A stretch of 64,000 nt of DNA from Obelidium mucronatum (Eukaryota; Chytridiomycota; Chytridiomycetes; Chytridiales; Chytriomycetaceae). The stretch's first letter is position 1; each line of letters opens with the position of its first letter. The stretch is from NCBI GenBank assembly GCA_025765595.1, contig JAIVFH010000002.1, forward strand, positions 248,001 to 312,000, read 5' to 3'. Below are positions 43,813 to 61,600 of this stretch, piece after piece. The position numbers and the translations under genes are program-made. The notes under the pieces were generated by a model, which saw nothing but the letters and a program-made list of their open reading frames with translations, was not told the DNA's origin and searched no databases.

Positions 43813-45376
43813 TTACATCAACACTTCATTGTGGAAGCTAGTCTTGAGTTCCTTGTGTGGTAAAACAATACAGTTACGAATAGCAACTTCATCCGCCACA
43901 GACACATTCTTTCCAAGAATACACGCACTTGGAACCTTCATTCCTTTATAAGTAGCATTCAACTGCAAACTTTCACCAGGAGCTCCTTCAATACGACTCC
44001 ACGCACCAATACGACTGTCCCATCCAACAATCGCATTCAAAATACAACTGTCGTTCTTGATTTCGACATTGTCGAGAATGATGGAATCCTTCACACGTAC
44101 ACCGCGGCCAATCACACAGCGGGGGCCGACAGACACGTTTGGTCCGATACGTGCGCTTGGGTGGACGTTGGCTGTTGGGTGGATCCAGACGGGTTGGATG
44201 ATTCCAGAGTTGAATCCGTTGGGAGAAAGTGGTGTGCCAAGGAGTGGGGATACTCCGGTTGAAGGTGGTGCGACACTGAGAGTGGATGTTGGGACGTGGG
44301 AGAGACGACGTGGTGCGGTCACTTTGAAGTGTTGCAAGTACAAGCGGTTGGCTGGGATCGTAGAGCTTCCGGTTTTAAGCTGTGAAAGAAGTAAAAAGCA
44401 CAGAACGATTAATGACTCTGAAGCAAATCATTCATGGGAAAAAAAACAATTTCCACCTGCATCCAAAAGTCCTTGTTTGGAACCCCGACGTAACAGTAAA
44501 GCTTCTTTCCAGCAGCCAACAAGCTCAAAACATCGTGTTCCAAACGGATTCTCTCCTCTTGGTTTGAAGTCAACAACGAAGGTCTGGAATCGCTGGCATT
44601 GCCCGAGTCATAAACCCCGTCTTCAAGAGCTTTAGCCCTCAATCCAGAAATAGCTTCAGCCATCACGTTGAAAATGTCCTTGTTGAACAAGTAGATTCCA
44701 GTAGAGATTGTGTCTGACAAGACAGTCTCGGGCTTCTCCACAAAGTGAAGCACCTCGGCAGTCTCTGGGTTCAAAACAACACATCCGAATTTGGTGACCA
44801 GCTTTCGGTCCACCTTGAAACCCATGATGGTGGCTGTTGCCTTCTTTTGACTGTCAAAGGCGAGCATGTTGTCAAGTGGGAAAGAGCAAGCAATATCGGC
44901 ATTCAAGACAAAGAATTTCTCTGGGTTTCCACGGAGGATTTCATCGCGGAAGTGGTAGAGTCCGCCACCAGTACCCAATGATTGATATTCACGCAAATAT
45001 CTAACAAAAAAAACATATATTGCCATCAGCCCGTAGTCTTTCAGAAACGGAATTTGAAATTTTGGATTTAACCTGATTGAGATTGTGTTGAATTCGAGTT
45101 GTACGTCGGCCAAGAAGCGATCGAACACCTCCTTCTCAAAGAACCCAACCAAGAGAATCTCCTTCATTCCAGGGAGTTTCGCAAGTGCATTCACATGGTG
45201 GTAAATCATTGGGGAGCCGGCAATTGGAAACAACTAGTTTCGGAGATAAGTGATTAATGACACTTCCAAACGATATTATTACACTCAACTGGCTTGGGCA
45301 CTCCCATCGACAATGGCCGAAATTGAGTTCCAACAGAAGGTCCTCCGACCAAGATAACACCCTTTAATACTGACAT
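43813..45376 (-). CDS. GMPPA: Mannose-1-phosphate guanylyltransferase alpha-like (GMPPA)
   Basis: Nucleotidyltransferase-like regulator of GDP-mannose synthesis. In animals the alpha subunit is catalytically poor and inhibits GMPPB on GDP-mannose binding. Four exons: 45,290-45,376; 45,073-45,233; 44,457-45,000; 43,813-44,379, giving 452 residues. Seen: MSVLKGVILVGGPSVGTQFR and PLSMGVPKP, then LFPIAGSPMIYHHVNALAKL across intron 1, SLGTGGGLYHFRDEI, FFVLNADIACSFPL and KFGCVVLNPETAEVLHFVEK. The C-terminus is a left-handed beta-helix of hexapeptide repeats (VHPSARIGPNVSVGPRCVIG, VRVKDSIILDNVEIKNDSCI). The GGPSVGT loop and the insert before the beta-helix favour the alpha over the catalytic beta type. 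Confidence 0.88.
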
Positions 45377-45627
45377 CTGGACAATGGGATTAGTGTCAGG
45401 TGGTATGCATTAAATTAGCAGCGTCAATGACAATCTATGCAGCTCCAGCAAACAGACAATAAGACGACTTCGGTTGCTCTTATCAAATGCTGAATAACAT
45501 CAGGTGAACCTTCGGCCTTCAAGCGCGGAAACGGATGTTTTGAGGCCCACTCACAATTTAGACAGATTTTACTTTTCCAAAAAACACGTTTCAACAAACA
45601 AGACTCTTTTGATGTACATTTCAAGCG

Positions 45628-51376
<5,749 letters not shown>

Positions 51377-51430
51377 TCGAATCACTTATTTTACGCTGGA
51401 TTTTTATCACTGCAACAAATATTCTACACA

Positions 51431-54129
51431 TCAGCTTTTGGAAACATACGAGGCCGGAAACAGCCCTTCGACACCATGAAATCTCCCGCTCCACCAATCC
51501 GAATCGCTTTCATCCAAGATCTCAATCTCGTCGCCGACATGGAAGGATAACTCGCTCGAATCCGCGGCTTGATAATCATACAACGCTTTTGCCTTGTGCA
51601 CAACTGAAACTTTTGTTGTTGGTCGCGGTGGAAGAGAAACAGCTGAGGGATCTCCATTGAGTATTTTAACGTAATTCGCAGGAAACAACCCAGTTTCGCC
51701 GTTTGGTCCAATACCCTCCCACCATGATTCATTTCCGGTGTCTTTACGGGTTACAGATATCACATCACCAGCTGAGAAAGTTAGTTCTCCCTCATCAGCT
51801 GCTGTATAGTCATATTGGGCCTGACATTTGTCCTCCAGTTTAAGATGCAATGCTGACGTTGATTTAGGAGCAGTAGCCGAAACGGCAGGACTGCTTGTCG
51901 AGGCTAATAACGCCCTGGGCGGACTGGCGGCGTCATTAGGATGCTCTTTAATGTAGTTGAAAGGCACCAATCCTTCTTGTCCAGAGTCTTTAGATTGTAC
52001 CAAAATCCAACCACTTGACTCGACGTGGTTTGATTGAAGCTGCTCCCCTTCAGTGATGGACAACTCCCCGCTTTCTTTGGCACTATAACTATACACCACC
52101 GTGTAATTCCTTGTACTTAAATTAGATCCAGAGACGATGTTACCACCGCCTGTTGAAACAGGGACATCGGCAGGTTTGATGGCGATGACTTAAGTCCCCA
52201 AGAAAGGCTTTTAGATAAAGGCATGATACAAATCACTTAACTGTTTGCTTTTTCCAAGAGATTGATCTGTGCTGAGAGTCGAGACTGCATACATTGTATT
52301 AAATCAATCGCATTTTCAACTTCAACAAGTTGCTATAGAAAATCGATGAATAAAGCGCTGAAAATAATTACATCAACTACAAACATCTAAACTGGCCATA
52401 GCATTTCCAAATTGCGGTGTGGCAGTATACGTGGAAGCCAGCTGCTTGATTCCCGCGTGTTCTGTCTTTTTCTTTTCTAACGCAGAACTTAAATCATCCA
52501 TGCGCGATTTTAAGTGGGACAGCTTATGACCAAGAACAACTTTGCTGGCATCATTCACTACAATTCCCGATTCCTATACAGATAATATCACCATCAATCG
52601 TCAAGCCATCTTGTTCGCTCAAACACACCTTGTCAGCCCCGTACCACTCAAAGGAAAAAAGCTTGGGATCGGTAAGCAATTGAGCATTGTCGAACACAAA
52701 AGCCTCAGTGTCAATTTTGTGATCAATTTTGTCTGCAGCCCGACGAATATGTTGAACTGCAGTCGTGTATCGTTTGGGACACAGTCGATTCAAGCTCAGT
52801 ATATGTTCCGATTAGGGTTCGTGCAGTCAAATGGAAATCGTGGTCGAATTTCTGAATTGAGCAGTGTCAACAATATAGCAGCAGCGAAGTATCCACTCTT
52901 TACCGTCATCCAGGTCGAAATATCATGAGAATAATAGCGCGTTTGTTGCGAGTTCACAGCTTCGATAGGCTAAAAAGTAATCGTTTCTGGCTTCCACCAA
53001 ACGAAGATCTGAAGCCTTCCATTTTTGGCGTAGCTGCTGGATTTAGTCAAGTAAGTGTCGGTTGCAATGATCTGCAGTTGATGTATACATGCCAGCTCCA
53101 CGCGTTCGTCCCCATCCAATCGAGAAACAACATTCTTGATCGCATTGAGGCCAGAATTTGGGCTTCTGGCAGTATCTTCGTACTTCTTTTTGGCACTCTC
53201 TGTTTCTTTTGCTGTTCGCTCGTAGGTTGCTTTCGCTAATATTCGAAACATGAGCGGGCTTAACCAGCTATTATCGCACTCAACTCTTTTCCAAATCATC
53301 GTATGTAGCATGTAGCTCATTATGGTATTTGATGGCGAAATCCATTGTTTTTCGTAAAGAGACGTTCCTTTCGCGAGTATAGTCCTTGAGAAATTCAGAT
53401 ATCTCGTTTGCAATCCTTTCGCTCGCAGATGCGCGTGCTTTTCCTGTCCGTTCTGATTCAACAAGAATTGCCAAGTATGTGGTATAGATCGCTCTAAGGA
53501 AGAAAATTACGTTTTAGCCCAGGAGCGTCTGAGCGTCATGTCAAACAGCAACGCCAATGCTGTGATTATGTCATTGCCGCAGAATCGGTTCGCCCTCCAC
53601 CCAGTCCAATTACTAATTCCATATGCTGGTTCCTACCTCACGGAAGATCCATCGTCAGTTATGTATTCAGGCTCATCAGGCAATTGGTGAGTTGATCCTG
53701 TTGTTGCCTTGCTATCGCGTTGCTGGTGTTTCAACGAGTTGGTTGAAGCAGCTGCCCCATCCTTGCCTCGTTGAAACAAGTTTGTAGAGCTCTTTCCAAC
53801 ATTCGAAGAAAGCGTCGGACCTCGTTTGAACTTTCTTGCCGCCATTGACTTTGTCTGTATATTAACACGCACTTAAGTCATTGCACTTTAAGTGTCCCCA
53901 CTTTGCCAGCGCAGAGCAACGCACCAGCTTCTCCAGCGAGCGTCCATACTCTTCGTCCAGTTTTGCCTTTTCCTTCATAAAGACACGCAACTCCGAAAGC
54001 ACCTCCAAGTTGCCTTCTGCTCTTGCGTGCAGCTTCGCCAGCTGAGTCTGCTGCGTTTTCTTGAGCGTCTGTATACATCGATCAGTTTCAAGGCCAATTG
54101 AGACTGCTTCGAATATTCACCTTGTTCAT
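51431..54129 (-). CDS. BZZ1: F-BAR and triple-SH3 protein (Bzz1/Toca-like)
   Basis: F-BAR scaffold that bends membrane and recruits actin nucleation factors at endocytic sites. Exon 1 is apparently 9 nt (54,121-54,129, MNK), then a 52-nt intron, then an exon opening TLKKTQQTQLAKL. F-BAR pieces: SELRVFMKEKAKLDEEYGRS, RIANEISEFLKDYTRERNVS, KKKYEDTARSP, CPKRYTTAVQHIRRAADKID. A coiled coil follows (SRMDDLSSALEKKKTEHAGI). Three SH3 domains end the protein: ALYDY-like cores VVYSYSAKESGELS, QAQYDYTAADEGELTF and KALYDYQAADSSELSF, each closing with a G-L-x-P-x-N/S-Y motif. A Ser/Gln-rich insert (about 53,640-53,840) interrupts the F-BAR. Bzz1 usually has two SH3 domains. Middle exon borders are approximate. 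Confidence 0.82.
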
Positions 54130-54182
54130 TTCTTTTTTTTTTATTTCTTTTTCTTCAACACCCGAACAAACACTCCGAAACA
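54130..54182. promoter_or_regulatory. 53-bp divergent intergenic region (BZZ1-like / NOP12-like)
   Basis: The two start codons are 53 bp apart. The spacer contains a run of T with one A (TCTTTTTTTTTTATTTC) flanking the minus-strand gene. As with the LAS1 pair, regulatory DNA must be shared or lie inside the genes. Confidence 0.55.
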
Positions 54183-55441
54183 ATGAGTCTCTTTGACTTT
54201 GGCGGCGCAGCGCCCGCAGACGCAGCGCTCGATTCGCTGTTTGTCGAACGAAAAACAACCGAACAACTTTCGGCGACGCCGGCAAAGAAGCGAAAGGCGG
54301 CGCTCGAAAGCGGACACAGCGAAGCGAAAAAGACCAAAAAAGACGAAAAAGCCGACGATGACGCCGACGCCGACGAAGAAGCGCCGAAAAAGAAAAAGAT
54401 TCCGTCGAAGGAAGACGCCGAAAAGAACGCCCGCTCCGTCTTTGTGGGAAATCTGCCTGTTGCCGCAACAGAGAAGGCAACGTCAAAGAAGCTGCTGGCC
54501 CTCTTCAAAGAACACGGCTCCGTCGAGTCAATCAGATTCAGATCGATTGCCTTCCTGAATAACGTGCCCCGAAAAGTCTCTTACATGACCAAGGAATTCC
54601 ACCCAAACAGGGATTCCTTGAATGCGTACATAGTCTACAAGAGCAAGGTTCTGCGATATGCGTTCCTCCTTTGACATAGGGGTTTAACCAATGAATTCTA
54701 GGATTCGGTCGAAAAAGCATTGACTCTCAATGGTACCCTATTCGAAGGCAAACACATTCGCGTCGACAAAGCTCAGAAACCTGTTCGTGTGTTTTCTATT
54801 AACCAACTCCTGTGCTCATCATTTACCATCGCTCTGCCATTTACCCATTACCCGTTATTTTTGTAGGAAGTAAATGACACAAAACAGTCCGTCTTTTTGG
54901 GCAACCTTTCCTTTGATATTGCTGAAGAAGCAATTTGGGATTTTTTCAAAGATTGCTGGTGATGTTCAAAACGTAAGAGTGGTTCGAGACAGGTTCAGTC
55001 CGGTTCCCTCTATATCAGCACACTGGAATCTAACAATCACTTCCATATCGCAAACGTGTTGCAGGAAAACAAATATCGGAAAAGGGTTTGGATATGTTCA
55101 GTTTGCAGAAAAGCAAGGTGTTGAAGTGGCATTTAAAGATGGATGGCCAGAAGCTTGCGGGTCGTGAAGTTCGAATCACGAAGTGCTCCAAATCTCAAAT
55201 TCTGCGGCGTCACGCAGGAAAGGGAAAACCGAACGACAAGAATGCCGATAAGAAGAGGAAGCCAACTTTCAATGGCAAGAACCAAGACGCAATCAAGAAG
55301 ACTGCGCAGCATGTCTCTACATCGAATGGAGTTGATAAAGCAATTGCCGCAGCCTCGGCCGCCATATCTGCCAAGAAACCTGTGTCTGCCGATAAGAAGG
55401 GCCATATCTGCAACGAAGACGAAAGGCAAAAGGGCGTCTAA
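54183..55441 (+). CDS. NOP12: Nucleolar RNA-binding protein, two RRMs (Nop12/RBM34 family)
   Basis: Pre-rRNA processing factor, needed for 5.8S/25S maturation in yeast. Exons: 54,183-54,647; 54,702-54,782; 54,865 to about 54,996; then from the acceptor at about 55,066 to 55,441. Nuclear basic/acidic N-terminus (KKRKAALESG, DDDADADEEAPKKKK). RRM1: ARSVFVGNLPVA, HGSVESIRFRSIAF, PRKVSYMTKEFHPNRDSLNA, GTLFEGKHIRVD, all characteristic of Nop12/RBM34. RRM2: QSVFLGNLSFDI, KGFGYVQFAEK, LAGREVRI. The C-terminus is lysine-rich. Two apparent one-base insertions break RRM2 (near 54,955 at GATTGCTGG and near 55,137 at AAAGATGG). In an otherwise well-kept essential gene these look like assembly errors. Confidence 0.85.
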
Positions 55442-55642
55442 ATAAATGTGTGGTTCAGTATCATATCATTATTGTACTCTTACTGGATGGGCGCCGAAGA
55501 AGCGCGTTCTTGAGATCGACATTTTATTATTATTATCGTCAAAAGAAATTCCTCGTATTTACCCTCATCCGTCACCTCACACTCGCGGCAGAACTACGAA
55601 AAAATAAGAGCGAAGAAGAACAATTCGCGAAAGAAAAACCAA

Positions 55643-58600
55643 ATGACGACGCGTAGTGCAAATATGATAAATGATGCTCTCGCCCAGGCCCAATTTGCCG
55701 AAAAGAAGTGGGTCTGGGTCCACGATAATGCAGAAGGATACGTCGCAAGCTGGATTGTTGAAGAACACGGCGAGCAAGTAGTGGTGGAGTTACAGGATGG
55801 CAGCGTACGTCTACTGACATGTCAACAACCCAAACAACAAATTAATTCCAAGGTGTTATGAACGCGTTTCCTCTTTTAATTTTAGAAACGATCGCTTAAT
55901 GTGAACGACACTGAGAAGATGAACCCTCCCAAATTTGATAAAGTGGAGGATATGGCGAGTTTGACATACCTGAATGAGGCTTCTGTGATTCATAACCTTC
56001 GACTGCGATATTTGTCCAACATGATCTATGTAGAGTTTGTTTTCGCGTTTTCGCCTTTTTTAGGGCTTTAACTCATTGCCATTTTGCAGACATACTCTGG
56101 TTTATTCTTAGTTGCGGTGAACCCATACAAAAAATTACCAATCTACAACGATGAAGCTATCAAATCGCACAGATCCAAGAAACGGGGTGAAGTCCCGCCG
56201 GTAAGACACGCTCTTTGAAGGAGTCTAGCCACCACTTAACAATATAAAACAGCACATCTATGCAATTGCGGACGCTGCGTATTATGAAATGATTCAAAAC
56301 AAAGAAAGTCAATCGATATTAATCACGTAAGTCTCGAGTCAAATTCATTTTCATCTTTTGATTTTTTTCTTATTTCATTCTTTTCAACAGAGGAGAATCT
56401 GGGGCTGGAAAAACGGAAAACACCAAAAAAGTTATCCAGTACCTAGCGGCGATAGCTCCAAGCCACTCTACCAATGGAAAACAAGGATCTCTTGAGCAGC
56501 AAATCCTGCAAGCAAATCCCATCCTTGAATCTTTTGGAAATGCTCAAACGATTAGAAATAATAATTCATCTCGATTTGTACGTTCCTCCTTTAATTAGAT
56601 AATTTATTTTTACATTTTTTGAATTTTTAACTTCTCGGTATATTTAGGGTAAATTCATTCGTTTGGAGTTTAACCCAGCTGGCCAAATCTGCAGTGCCAA
56701 CATTGAACGATACCTGTTGGAGAAATCGAGAGTCACCCACCAGACAGCCAAAGAACGCAATTATCACATTTTCTATCAGCTTATGAAAGGAGCCGATGTA
56801 GAGACCAAGAGTTGAGTGATATGATGCATCAAAAATGACACTAGGTTTAAACCGTTGTTATAATTCATCGCAGAAAAGCTGCTTTTAGACGGCACTCTCA
56901 ATGACTACATGTTTACCAAAGACTCCCGAAAGGAAATTGAGGGAGTAGATGATGCCTCTGATTTCAAGGCGCTAGTTGTTAGTACCCGTAAAAGTTCCAC
57001 TACTTTGAATTAATCGTGCCTTCCTCGTTCTCTTCATTTCCAATTACAATGATGTTGCTAGAATGCCATGAATATCATGCGGATTTCCGAAGAAGAGCAG
57101 CTATCCCTCTATAAGGTGATTTCTGCAATCATGAACTTGGGAAACATCCAAGTTGTCAATGACCGCGACGACCAAGCTCAACTCACGGAAATTGGCCACT
57201 CTGTTGTGGAAAAAGTGTGCCATGTCCTTGGTATTTCTGTTCCAGAGTTTACAAAGAGTCTCTTGAAACCGAAAATCAAAGCCGGGCGTGATTGGGTCAC
57301 TCAAGCGAGAGACGTGAATCAAGTTTTGTATTCAGTAGAAGCTTTGGCGCGAGCCTTATATGAACGCATGTTTGGAAAGCTGGTGGATCGCATCAATGTT
57401 GCCATCAGTAATCCCAGCTCAAAAACTACATTTATTGGAGTGTTGGATATTGCTGGTTTTGAAATTTTTGATGTGAAGCTACTTTGAACTCCATTGATTC
57501 TTATTCAAGTAACCTGATTGTACTTTCATCAGCAAAACAGCTTTGAACAACTGTGCATCAATTATACCAACGAAAAACTCCAACAGTTTTTCAATCACCA
57601 TATGTTTATTATTGAGCAGGAGGAGTATCATCGTGAAGGGATTGAATGGAAGTTCATTGACTTTGGACTCGATCTACAGCCAACAATTGACTTGATCGAA
57701 AAAACATCGGTATAGCTTGATTAGGAATTTGAATTTGAAAGAGCTCACATTATTAATTTTTTCTCAGCCAATCGGAGTCTTATCCTGCCTTGATGAGGAA
57801 TGTGTAATGCCCAAAGCCACTGATAGAACTTTCCTGGACAAATTGCACAGTCTCTGGAAAGGAAAATCTTCTAAATATGAGGCGCCACGATTCAATACTG
57901 GTTTTGCCCTCTTTCACTACGCCGGAAAAGTCGAATATGATGTAAACGGATGGTTGGACAAGAACAAGGACCCATTGAACGAAAACATCACCAAGCTCCT
58001 TGCCACATCATCTGAAAAATTTGTCGCTAGTTTGTTTGCCGACTCTCTTGGAGATGTGGATGATATTAAGGGCAGAGGTATGACAGGAATCACCAAGAAA
58101 GGGCGCTTTCCGAACAGTTGGTCAACGACACAAGGAGCAGCTACTTTCTCTCATGTCGCAACTATATTCTACCGAACCGCACTTTGTTCGTTGCATAGTT
58201 CCCAATGAAGAAAAAAGGCCTGGGAAAATCAATGTGAATCAAGTGTTGGAACAGCTGAGATGCAATGGAGTTCTTGAAGGAATAAGAATCTGTCGAGCAG
58301 GTTTCCCAAACAGACTCACGTTTGCTGATTTTCGCCAGCGTTATGAGTTGTTGAGTCCTGGTGTGATACCCAAAGGCTTCATGGATGGCAAAAGCGGAGC
58401 CCAATTGCTTTTGGAGTCTTTGGCACTGGACAGAAATCAATACCGCATCGGAAATAGCAAGGTGTTTTTCAGAAACGGAGTGGTAAGATCTTTGGGTTTA
58501 AAATGATGTTTTTGGAAAGACAGCTAACGTTCTTTTCATCATATTTTAAGCTTGCCGACCTTGAAGAGCGCCGCGACGAAAAACTTGAATTGATTGTAAT

Positions 58601-61600
58601 CAAAATCCAAGCCATTGCCCGTGGGTATATTGCCCGCCGCCAGTTCAAGAAGCGTCTTGATAGGTTCCGTGCAATCAGAATTATCCAAAAGAACGCCCGC
58701 ATCTACGTTACACTCCGTGAATGGAGCTGGTGGAAACTATACACCAAAGTGAAACCATTACTCAACGTGACGCGGAACGATGTCGAAATGAGAAAACGGG
58801 AAGAACTCGCTAAAGAGTGGGAAGATCGTGCAAAGCGTGAAGCTGACGAAAAGGCGAAATTAGAAGCTATAAAAACGGCCCTTGAGTCTGAAAAACGGCA
58901 GATAGAGAGTGTGCTGATTCAAGAAAAGAATGCTGCTGCAAATCAAGCAGAAATTCTATTGAGAACTCAAAAGCGAGAAGTTCTATTGACGGAGCAGCTT
59001 TCTTCTTGTGCTGCGGATTTGGAGCAGAAGGAAATTGATCTGGAGAACTTCATCAAGGCCAAGAAGGCTTTGGAATCCGAGCTGCGTACAACAACCAACA
59101 TTCTCAAGGACCAAAAAGACCACAATGAGAGAATTGAAAAGGATCGCACTTTGAAAGAAGATCAAATCAACGAACTTGAGTTCAAAATTAAGCTGGAGAT
59201 GGAGAAGTCTGAGCGCTTGGAAAATGACAAAAAGGTTCTTGAAAAGGAAGCCAAGGAAATACAATCCAACTTGGACAATGTCAGTGATCAAGCATCTGAC
59301 CTTTTACGCCATCAGAACAAGCTAAAAACATCCATTACGGAGCTGGAGCAACGTTTGGAATCTGAACTTGAAGAAAGAAAGAGGCTAGACCAAAGGAAAG
59401 CCGCATTGGAGTCTGAATTGCAACAGCTCAATACTTCCTATTCCACGCTTTCCAAATCCCACGCAGAATTGGAGAGCTCTTTGAGGAGAAAAGAAAGTGA
59501 AACGATCAGTTTGACGGAAAAGCTGCAACAGGAAACATTCGAACGTCAGAATGCAGAGAAGCAACGTCGCGAACTTCAGTCCCAGCTTAGCGCAACTCAA
59601 ACAAGCCTTGACAGCCAGATCGTGGAAAAAGACCTTCTTAAGAAAGCAAAGCTGCGGCTGGAAGGGGAGCTAGACTCTATGACCCGTTTGGTGGAAGAAA
59701 AGGGTTCAGAAGAACACAAACAAGGAGAGCTTCGTAAACTGCGTGAATCAGAGCTCTCGGATCTCAAAAACCAACTTTCCGCTGCTCAAAGTGAAACAGA
59801 ACTCCTGAGAAAGACCTCTGGTATCGCTCAAGACAAACTTAATGTGGAGCTCGATACTGTTCGTGGAGAACTCTTGACAGTTTCCAAGCTCAAGTTGAGT
59901 TTTGAAAAACAAACTCAAGAACTGACATCGGAGTTGGAGCATGTCCAAGAATCACACTCCAGATTGGACAAACTCAAACGCCAGTTAGATTCTGATCTCA
60001 CAAGTGCCAAATCACAAAACGATGACTTGAGCATTGCATTATCAGAACTTAAAATTATCAAAGACAATTTGGAAACTAAACTGTCTCAAGTCTCTTTGAA
60101 GCTGGAAGAGAGTGAATCGAATGTTTCAAGACTTGAACGCGATCGTCAGTCCCTCTCAAGACAGCTGGAATCCTTGAAAGAAGAGCTTGAAGATGAAAAA
60201 AGACGATCGGCGGCACTTGTCAGCCAAAATAAGAGGCTCGGTGTTGAGCTTGCAGATGTTCGAATCCATTTGGAAGAAACAAATCTGTCTGTTGAAGAAT
60301 CCAACAAGAAGTTGTCTTCAAAGACTCAAGAGCTTGAAACATTCAGAGAAAAGTACAATCAGGACGTTTTGGCCAAATCGGCCGAAGCCGATGAGCTGAA
60401 AAAAAGACTTGATTCTCAAATCCTCGATCTGGACCAAAAAATTGGTGATTTAGAGCGAAACTGCCAAAACCTTGAAAAGTCAAAAGCGAGATTGTGTGCT
60501 GAGTCAGAAGATTTAAAAGTCGAACTTGACCGAGTTAACAACTCCTCCCGAAATATGGAAAGGCTATTCAAATCAACTGAAGCACAGCTCTCCGTTGCAA
60601 ACGGATTAATTGAGTCCGAAAGGCGTGAAAAAGAGAATCTCGAGGGCAGTGTCAGAAAATTGCAATCTTCAAACAACAGTCTTGTCGTTGACTTGGAGGA
60701 AAAAAACTTGCAAGTTTCGGGTTTACAAAAATCAAAAGCAGACTTGGAAAGTGAACTTCGAAATCTGGTCAATGAAATTGGAGATAGCGGAAGAAACCTG
60801 CACGACTTGGACAAAGCCAAACGCCGGTTGGAAAGCCAAGTAACTGATCTCGAAAACCAGTTGGAGGATGAACAAACAGCTCACCAGAAAGCGATCGAGC
60901 TCAAGAATCAGCTAGAAACCCAGCTGGCTGAAAACAAGAAAAAGTTTGAAGCCGACTTCCGGGCCAAAGAATCTCAAATGGATGAGATCAGACGTTTGTT
61001 AATGAAGGAAGTCAACTCCTTGGGAGATCAGCTCGAAGAGAGTCAGCAGCAGAAGTCTGACGTTTTGAAGCAAAAGAAGAAGGTTGAAGACCAATTGGAG
61101 GATATCATGTCCCAGCAAGAAAATACAGCTCGTGGTCAATCTGATCTAGAAAAGTACAAAAAGAAGGCTGAAACTTCAATCAAGGACCTTCAAGCACGTT
61201 TGGATGACGAAGGAAAGAGAAGAAAAAACGCCGAAGAGCTTTCGGATCGCTTCGAAAAGAAATCAAACTCCCTTCAAAACGAAGTGGAGGCTTTGGAAAT
61301 GCAAGTTGAATCATATGAACGCACCAAAAAAAGCCTGGAAAAGAAAGTCGCTGATCTCACCGATGAAGTCTCTGGTCCTGCTGAAGACTCGAAAGCCAAC
61401 CTCTTGGACACAAAAAAGAAATTGGAACGAGAGATTAAAAGCCTGCAGCAGCGTCTTGTTGTAGAGGAAGACGTCCGCTCTTCTCTTGAAGCTGAAAAAC
61501 TTGCAGCTGCAAATGAAATGGAATTGCTGCGTGGCAAAACCCGCGAAGTAGACGTTGACAAGATTGAGAAGCTTGAAGAGTCTCGAAGAGCTCTCATGGC

